A stretch of DNA of 64,000 nucleotides from Streptomyces eurythermus. Its GTDB lineage: Bacteria; Actinomycetota; Actinomycetes; Streptomycetales; Streptomycetaceae. Both the position numbers and the translations under genes were made by a program. How positions within the stretch are numbered: the first letter of the stretch is position 1; every line of letters begins with the position of its first letter. Below are positions 59,322 to 64,000 of the stretch, one piece after another. The notes below the pieces were generated by a model. The model saw only the letters and a program-made list of their open reading frames with translations, was not told where the DNA came from and did not search any database. The stretch is taken from contig NZ_BMSK01000008.1 of assembly GCF_014649115.1 (NCBI RefSeq), positions 186,001 through 250,000 on the forward strand, given 5' to 3'.

Positions 59322-60305
59322 GTGCGTATCGCCGTGACCGGATCCATCGCCACCGACCATCTGATGGTCTACCCGGGCCGGTTCGCCGACCAGCTGGTCG
59401 ACGGCCACCTGGAGCGGGTCTCGCTCTCCTTCCTGGCGGACACCCTGGAGATCAGACGCGGGGGAGTGGCCGCGAACATCGCCCTGGCACTGGGACGGCT
59501 GGGCCTGCGCCCGCTGCTGGCGGGAGCCGTGGGCACCGACTTCGCCGAGTACCGCCGGTGGCTGGAGACGAACGGCGTGGACACCCGGCTCGTCCACGTG
59601 AGCGACACCCTGCACACCGCCCGCTTCGTGTGCACGACGGACACCGACCAGAACCAGATCGCCACCTTCTACGCGGGAGCCATGGCGCAGGCCCGTGTCA
59701 TCCGGCTCGAACCGGCCGCCCGGCAGCCCGGCGGGCTGGACCTGGTGGTGGTCGGACCCAACGACCCCGAGGCGATGCTCCGCCACACCGACGAGTGCCG
59801 CGCGCTCGGCGTCCCGTTCGCCGCCGACCCCTCCCAGCAACTCGCCCGCGTCACAGCCGAGGAGGCCAGGCGGCTGATCGACGGCGCCCGCTACCTGTTC
59901 ACCAACGAGTACGAGGCCGCCCTGCTCCGGCAGCGGACCGGCTGGACGCACGAGGAGATCCTGGAACGCGTGGGGACCTGGATCGTCACGGCCGGCGCCG
60001 ACGGCGTGACCATCACCGGGAAGGGAGGGCCGCGGCACGCGGTCCGGGCCGTGCCGACGGACCGCGCCCAGGACCCCACCGGTGTCGGCGACGCCTTCCG
60101 GGCCGGCTTCCTGGCCGGCGCGGCCTGGGACTGGCCGCCGGAGCGCTCGGCCCAGCTCGGCTGCGCGCTGGCCACCGTCGTCCTGGAGTCGGTCGGCACG
60201 CAGGAGTACAAGCTCTCCGCGGCCGACCTGGCGATCAGGATCGAGGAGACCTACGGCAGGACCGCGGCCGCCCGGATCCGTACGCGCCTGTGGGAGGTGC
60301 TCTGA
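59322..60305 (+). CDS. PfkB-family kinase, adenosine-kinase-like
   Basis: The 327-residue protein has the ribokinase fold: GGVAANIALALGRLGLRPLLAGAVG near the start and the catalytic PfkB signature DPTGVGDAFRAGFLAG near the end. Actinobacterial adenosine kinases look like this (SIATDHLMVYPGRFADQL). Next to metK it would phosphorylate adenosine released from S-adenosylhomocysteine and so relieve product inhibition of the methyltransferase. Other PfkB substrates cannot be excluded. It starts at a GTG behind GAAGGAGG. Confidence 0.87.
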   Translation: MRIAVTGSIATDHLMVYPGRFADQLVDGHLERVSLSFLADTLEIRRGGVAANIALALGRLGLRPLLAGAVGTDFAEYRRWLETNGVDTRLVHVSDTLHTARFVCTTDTDQNQIATFYAGAMAQARVIRLEPAARQPGGLDLVVVGPNDPEAMLRHTDECRALGVPFAADPSQQLARVTAEEARRLIDGARYLFTNEYEAALLRQRTGWTHEEILERVGTWIVTAGADGVTITGKGGPRHAVRAVPTDRAQDPTGVGDAFRAGFLAGAAWDWPPERSAQLGCALATVVLESVGTQEYKLSAADLAIRIEETYGRTAAARIRTRLWEVL

Positions 60306-60311
60306 CGGCCC

Positions 60312-60350
60312 CGGGGCCCGGTGCGGGGCGTCACCCCGCACCGGGCCCCG
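60312..60350. terminator. bidirectional hairpin between the operon and the regulator gene
   Basis: A perfect 17-bp stem (arms 60312-60328 and 60334-60350) with a 5-base loop lies between the convergent PfkB and LuxR-type genes. No T-run follows on either side, but the stem is very stable and well placed to end both transcripts. Confidence 0.8.
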
Positions 60351-60384
60351 TCCGGACGCGCGAGAGCCCGCCGGCCGGATGCCG

Positions 60385-61476
60385 TCAGCCGCCGCCGAGG
60401 GTGCCGATCAGGCCGGCGCTCGCGGCCGCCGCGCCGGCCTGGAAGCGGCTCTCCGCCCCAAGCTCCTCCATGATCGCCGCGATATGGCGCCGCAGGGTGC
60501 GGGAGGATATCCCCACCCGGCGGGCGATGACGTCGTCCTTGAGACCGCAGGCGAGCATCTTCAGGATGGCGTTGCGGACGTTGTTGAGCGAGGTGCCGTT
60601 GGAGGCGTTGCCGTCGAAGACGCAGGCCGGCTGCCAGGTGTTCCGGTAGATGCCGCACAGCACCTTCACGATCGCCGGTTCGTAGACGGCGGTGACCGCG
60701 GAGGCTGCCCCGTCGGAGGAGTCGGTGGGCAGGAACGCCGTCTCCTGGTCGACGATGATGACGAAGTGCTGCACCTCGTCCGACGTGCGGACCTCCGCGC
60801 CCGAGTCCAGGTCCTGCTGGAGGATCGCCCGGAAACTGGGATGGGACCTGGCCGAGTGGGGGTACAGCGTGCGCAGCCGCACCCCGCGCCGTACCGCTTC
60901 GTAGGAGAGCCGGAGGGTGTCCTTCAGGATCTGTGTCTCATAGCTGCACACCGGCCACATCGTGAGGATCTCCCCCGAGGACTGGCGGATGGAGTCCATC
61001 AGCCTCAGGGAGATCTCGCGCTGGTTCTCCAGTGTCGCCACCAGCCGGCTTGTCCGCTGGGTGCGCTGATGCCGCTTGAAAGATTTGGAGAAACGTTCCA
61101 GCTGGTGGTGGATGGCGACCAGTTCGCGCCGTTTCTCGTGTATGGCGGATTCCAGGGGCAGGACGAGTTCCGTCTCGGCGGCGTCGGGGTCGGCCGCCAG
61201 GAAGGTGTCCTGCTCCTTGCAGTGCCGGACGAGTCTCAGCCGCAGCAGTTCCCGCATCGCCCGGTCGACGGCGGCGCTCGCCACCCCGAGCGCCGTGGCG
61301 ATCTCCGTCGTGGTCGCCGCGTGGTACGACAGGACGTGGTCGTACACCCCGAGAAGCAGGTCCTCGCCGACGTCCTGACCGCGTGCCGTCGGCTCGCGAC
61401 GAGTTCTCTCGTTGTCCTCGGCCGACAGCTCGGATAAGCCTGCGTACGCGAGCATGTTCTCCACTGCGCTCACCAT
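60385..61476 (-). CDS. LuxR-type regulator with TrmB-like N-terminal domain
   Basis: The 363-residue protein has an N-terminal winged helix of the TrmB kind (YDHVLSYHAATTTEIATALGVASAAVDRAMREL), a helical linker, a PLD-like sensor region (residues about 150-290) and a C-terminal LuxR-type helix-turn-helix (KMLACGLKDDVIARRVGISSRTLRRHIAAIMEELGA). This double-HTH family often occurs as a pathway-specific regulator in Streptomyces clusters. It follows the thioesterase gene by 14 bases and is probably co-transcribed with it. An ATG at 61455 is an alternative start. Confidence 0.87.
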   Translation of the reverse strand: MVSAVENMLAYAGLSELSAEDNERTRREPTARGQDVGEDLLLGVYDHVLSYHAATTTEIATALGVASAAVDRAMRELLRLRLVRHCKEQDTFLAADPDAAETELVLPLESAIHEKRRELVAIHHQLERFSKSFKRHQRTQRTSRLVATLENQREISLRLMDSIRQSSGEILTMWPVCSYETQILKDTLRLSYEAVRRGVRLRTLYPHSARSHPSFRAILQQDLDSGAEVRTSDEVQHFVIIVDQETAFLPTDSSDGAASAVTAVYEPAIVKVLCGIYRNTWQPACVFDGNASNGTSLNNVRNAILKMLACGLKDDVIARRVGISSRTLRRHIAAIMEELGAESRFQAGAAAASAGLIGTLGGG

Positions 61477-61490
61477 CCCGAGTCAGACGG

Positions 61491-62249
61491 TCAAAGAGGT
61501 TCGTTGCGGAGGATCCCGGCGATCTCCTCGGCGACCTCCGCTACCTTTTCGTTCAGGAAGAAATGGCCACCGGAGAAGCGTCTGATCCGGAAACCCGCAG
61601 ATGTGTGCCGTTCCCATCCCTGCTCCCCGCCGCCGGTCAGATACGGATCCGCGTCGGCGGACAGGAAGGATATGGGACAGCCGACCGACGCGTTTTCGGG
61701 GGCGAGATAGGTCGAATTGGCGTGATAGTCGTTCTTCACGACCGCCAGAATCGGCTCCAGGAACTTCTGTTTCTCGAAGAACCGGGGAGGAATGCCGCCC
61801 AGCTCCTTGAGTTCGGCGATGATCTCCTGGTCGTCGTGCGGTGTGTGGCTGCCGAGCCCGTCCGAGGGCGAGCGGCGCCCGGACACGATGAGCTGCCGGG
61901 GGGCGGCGCCGGCGGCCTCCAGGCGCCGGGTGACCTCGAAGGCCACGACCGAGCCGAAACTGTGGCCGAAGACGGCCACCGGTCTGTCGAGCCAGGGGCG
62001 GACCTCTGCGGCTATGCGGTCGGCGAGTGCGCCGACGTCCCTGACCGGCGGCTCGCCACGGTTGCCCGGGCGGCCCGGGTACTGGACGGAGAGCGCCTCC
62101 ACCTCTTCGGGCAGGGCCGCGGACAGCGCGTTGTAGGCACTGGCCGAAGCGCCGGCGTAGGGACAGCACACCAGGCGGATCCGGGGGTTCACCCGGGGTA
62201 CCGCACTCCGGATCCACTCGCTTCTCTTGTCGAGGGGTTGGACGGCCAT
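61491..62249 (-). CDS. type II thioesterase (GrsT family)
   Basis: The 252-residue protein shows LVCCPYAGASASAYNAL, LSVQYPGRPGNRGEPP, the nucleophile VFGHSFGSVVAFEV, an acid in SADADPYLTG and the histidine in FSGGHFFLNEKVAEV. Type II thioesterases remove stalled or wrong groups from carrier domains. No PKS or NRPS megasynthase lies in the window, so it probably edits the free carrier proteins of the adjacent operon or releases their product. The ATG at 62249 follows GGAAGG. Confidence 0.93.
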   Translation of the reverse strand: MAVQPLDKRSEWIRSAVPRVNPRIRLVCCPYAGASASAYNALSAALPEEVEALSVQYPGRPGNRGEPPVRDVGALADRIAAEVRPWLDRPVAVFGHSFGSVVAFEVTRRLEAAGAAPRQLIVSGRRSPSDGLGSHTPHDDQEIIAELKELGGIPPRFFEKQKFLEPILAVVKNDYHANSTYLAPENASVGCPISFLSADADPYLTGGGEQGWERHTSAGFRIRRFSGGHFFLNEKVAEVAEEIAGILRNEPL

Positions 62250-62971
62250 GTCACCTTCCGTGTGCCCCCGGAGGGGGGTCGTACCGGATCGGTCGCAGGA
62301 ATTGCCCGAGAATAGCGCACCGCCGGTGCGGGCGAATTTCATGTCATGCCGTGCTGGTCACGCTACTGACGGTCGCGTCATATGTCAACGGTGTTTCCTG
62401 CGGGTATCGTGAGTGGCGTGTGGCAGGTGAAGTTTTTTGACGAAACGGAGGAATTCACCGGGCGGACCCTTTCGGGTGGCCCGCTCCATTCCAGGGAGAG
62501 CAACCTCTTTTGAGGAGTGCGGGACCATGGGCAATCCGGTTCGGAATCATCCGTATTCACCCGCGGGCCGGAGACCGGCGAGTGGCTCCGGCCGGCCGCC
62601 CGGGGCGGCCCCGGTCGGTCAGCCGAGCCGCGACGGCGGGCGCCGCCGGGAGGGCGGGACCGGTGACGGCCGACATCGTCGGCCGGCGGCCCAGGGGCCG
62701 CGCGAGGGTCTTGAAGGGGCCCGTACCGGGGGCGGCGTGGCGCGCCACGGCCACCGCGAGGCCGCCGCCACGGCAAGGGGTGAGGCCGGACATGGCGTCT
62801 CGGTGGTCCGCACGGTCTCCGTCATGAGCGCACCCGCACCTCCCGCGATCCCGGCCGCCGCAGCGGCTGTCGCATCCTCCTTCGATGAGCATCGTCACTT
62901 TCGATGCGAATCAAACTCTGGAGTATGTGACCGACGGCCGGACGGGCACCGCGTGCGAAGCGGTACGGCGG
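62250..62971. other. 722-base gap, no convincing gene
   Basis: Several small overlapping frames exist but none shows a protein-like composition or motif. The left third is AT-richer than the surroundings and should hold the promoter of the thioesterase/regulator operon. It may mark the right border of the biosynthetic cluster. Confidence 0.55.
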
Positions 62972-63514
62972 TCAGGACAGCAGTCTCTGTGCCATCTGCC
63001 GCGCCCGCCGGAAGGGTTCGACGCTGCGCTCGCTCATCGCGGTGACCACGGCCCCGTCCATGAGCAGCGTGAACTGTTCCGCCAGCTCCGCCGCCCCGGC
63101 GTGACCGGCGTCCTCGATCACGCCGCGCACATAGTCGGCCACCTTGCGCTTGTGCTCGACCGCGAGCCGGTGGACGGCGCTGCCGGGTTCCTTCGCCTTC
63201 TCCGCCATGGCGTTGATGAAGGCGCAGCCGCGGAACGCGCTGTCCTCAGCCCCCTCGGCCAGGGCGTCGAAGACGGCCAGGGGTGTGCCGCCGCGGGCCT
63301 CCACCCGCTCCCGCAGCCACTGCCTCCACTGCTCGTCCCGGCGCTGCAGGACCGCGGACACCAGATCGTCCTTGCCGTCGAAGTGCCGGTAGAGGGAGGC
63401 GCGGCCGACCCCGGAGTGGCTCAGAAGGCGCTCCAGGCCCACGCCGTTGATGCCCTCCTCGTAGAAGAGCTCATCGGCTGCCTGGAGAAGGCGGTCACGT
63501 GCGCGAGTCGGCAT
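62972..63514 (-). CDS. TetR-family regulator of the adjacent MFS gene
   Basis: The 180-residue protein has MPTRARDRLLQAADELFYEE followed by a recognition region ending GRASLYRHFDGKDDLV, and an all-helical C-terminal domain with GCAFINAMAE, found in the QacR/AcrR-like group. It is divergent from an MFS exporter and two palindromes lie between them. It probably represses both until a drug or pathway ligand binds. Confidence 0.92.
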   Translation of the reverse strand: MPTRARDRLLQAADELFYEEGINGVGLERLLSHSGVGRASLYRHFDGKDDLVSAVLQRRDEQWRQWLRERVEARGGTPLAVFDALAEGAEDSAFRGCAFINAMAEKAKEPGSAVHRLAVEHKRKVADYVRGVIEDAGHAGAAELAEQFTLLMDGAVVTAMSERSVEPFRRARQMAQRLLS

Positions 63515-63545
63515 GTGACCAGGGTAGTCGCCCTTGACGCTAAAC

Positions 63546-63589
63546 GGTACCGACCGATACCGTCCGCCAATATGGTACCGATCGGTACC
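63546..63589. promoter_or_regulatory. two palindromic TetR operators
   Basis: GGTACCGATCGGTACC at 63574-63589 is a perfect 16-bp palindrome. GGTACCGACCGATACC at 63546-63561 is the same site with two changes. The centres are 28 bases apart, so two dimers could bind side by side over the divergent promoters. Confidence 0.88.
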
Positions 63590-63609
63590 GAAATCGAGGA
63601 GGGTGCATC

Positions 63610-64000
63610 GTGAGTAAGTCCGTCCCGGACCACAAGAGCGGGACGCCTGAGGGGAAGACCGACGAGGGAGAGTCCGCCGCGCCGTGGCGGGGAGTCCTCG
63701 TCCTGGCATTCGGTGCCTTCGCCATCGGTACGGACGAGTTCGTGCTCGCCGGTGTCCTGCCCGAGCTGAGCGACTCCCTGTCCGTCAGCATCACCACCGC
63801 CGGACAGGTGGTCACCGTGTTCGCGCTGACCTGCGCGGTGATGGCACCGATCCTGGGCACGCTCACCGCCGCCTGGCCACGCCACAAGGTGCTCAAGCTG
63901 TCCGTGCTGGTCTACCTGCTCGGCGTCGTGGGGACCGGTCTCGCACCGTCGTTCCCCGTGGTCCTGGCGGCCCAGGTGGTCGCCGCCGTCGGTGCCGGCC
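63610..64000 (+). CDS. MFS efflux transporter, 5' part only
   Basis: The gene starts at a GTG behind CGAGGAGGG and runs off the right edge after 130 codons. After a polar tail it shows LVLAFGAFAIGTDEFVLAGV, LPELSDSLSVSITTAGQVVTVFALT and the loop WPRHKVLKLSVLVYLLG, the start of an AraJ/CmlA-type drug exporter. The divergent TetR and its operators indicate inducible export. Being close to the biosynthetic cluster, it might export its product, but it may equally be independent. Confidence 0.9.
   Translation, partial: MSKSVPDHKSGTPEGKTDEGESAAPWRGVLVLAFGAFAIGTDEFVLAGVLPELSDSLSVSITTAGQVVTVFALTCAVMAPILGTLTAAWPRHKVLKLSVLVYLLGVVGTGLAPSFPVVLAAQVVAAVGAG

Noticed and set aside
62437..63045. Small plus-strand frames in the 62.3-63.0 kb gap
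   Set aside because: Arg/Gly-rich text, no motifs, and overlap with the TetR gene on the other strand.

Overview
The window is very GC-rich actinomycete DNA with GTG starts and strong purine-rich ribosome binding sites. Together with a gamma-butyrolactone-type receptor homologue, several TetR/efflux pairs, a mycothiol-type enzyme remnant and an Arr-type rifampin ADP-ribosyltransferase, this points to Streptomyces or a close relative. No tRNA, rRNA, insertion sequence or CRISPR array was recognised.

Region by region. 1-6.4 kb: a truncated SGNH hydrolase, a cis-prenyltransferase translationally coupled to an MpaB/rubber-oxygenase-family protein with EF-hands, two secreted serine hydrolases and a RidA protein. 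6.5-11.6 kb: a compact RiPP locus (a 26-residue precursor ending AWYLWY, an intercistronic hairpin and a cytochrome P450) that matches the tryptorubin/atropopeptide class, then a quercetinase-like cupin, a broken amidohydrolase, an esterase and a MarR regulator. 11.6-21.8 kb: a DMT-type transporter, AzoR/HxlR, Arr, a glutamate-cysteine-ligase-like enzyme, a DUF574-type methyltransferase, a decayed ABC-F gene, an SDR/TetR pair and a WGR/beta-propeller protein. 22-27 kb: GlpD, an alkyl-DHAP-synthase-like flavoprotein and a diacylglycerol-kinase-like enzyme, a possible glycero-ether-lipid set. 27-39.6 kb: a Clp ATPase, a GreA-type factor, a probable 25-residue ribosomal protein bL37, a STAS protein, a urea transporter, an LCP protein, an MFS/DUF1206 reading frame divergent from a butyrolactone-receptor homologue, and a DUF1684 protein. 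39.8-47.5 kb: MmpL, SDR/TetR, RidA, a molybdopterin-dehydrogenase FAD subunit, a kinase and an MBL-fold protein.

The most striking region is 47.7-62.2 kb. Fifteen same-strand, often overlapping genes form what looks like one biosynthetic operon without any PKS or NRPS megasynthase: an AurF-like diiron N-oxygenase, a class II aaRS-like amino acid:carrier-protein ligase, two AcpS-type phosphopantetheinyl transferases, two free carrier proteins, a carboxyl/O-methyltransferase-family enzyme, a KAS III-like enzyme with a Cys-His-His pattern, an ATP-grasp ligase and a PLP decarboxylase resembling the butirosin BtrJ/BtrK pair, a KAS III-like protein lacking the active-site Cys, an acyl-CoA dehydrogenase with a helical partner, MetK and an adenosine-kinase-like PfkB protein. 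A LuxR-type regulator and a type II thioesterase face it. The inferred logic is that amino acids are loaded on free carrier proteins, decarboxylated, N-oxygenated, acylated or condensed, desaturated and methylated. The product cannot be assigned from sequence. The window ends with a TetR/MFS divergent pair that shares a double palindromic operator.

Several genes carry apparent frameshifts (amidohydrolase, maleylpyruvate-isomerase-like gene, ABC-F gene, a 47.1 kb hypothetical). These may be true decay or base-call errors, and sequence alone cannot separate the two.
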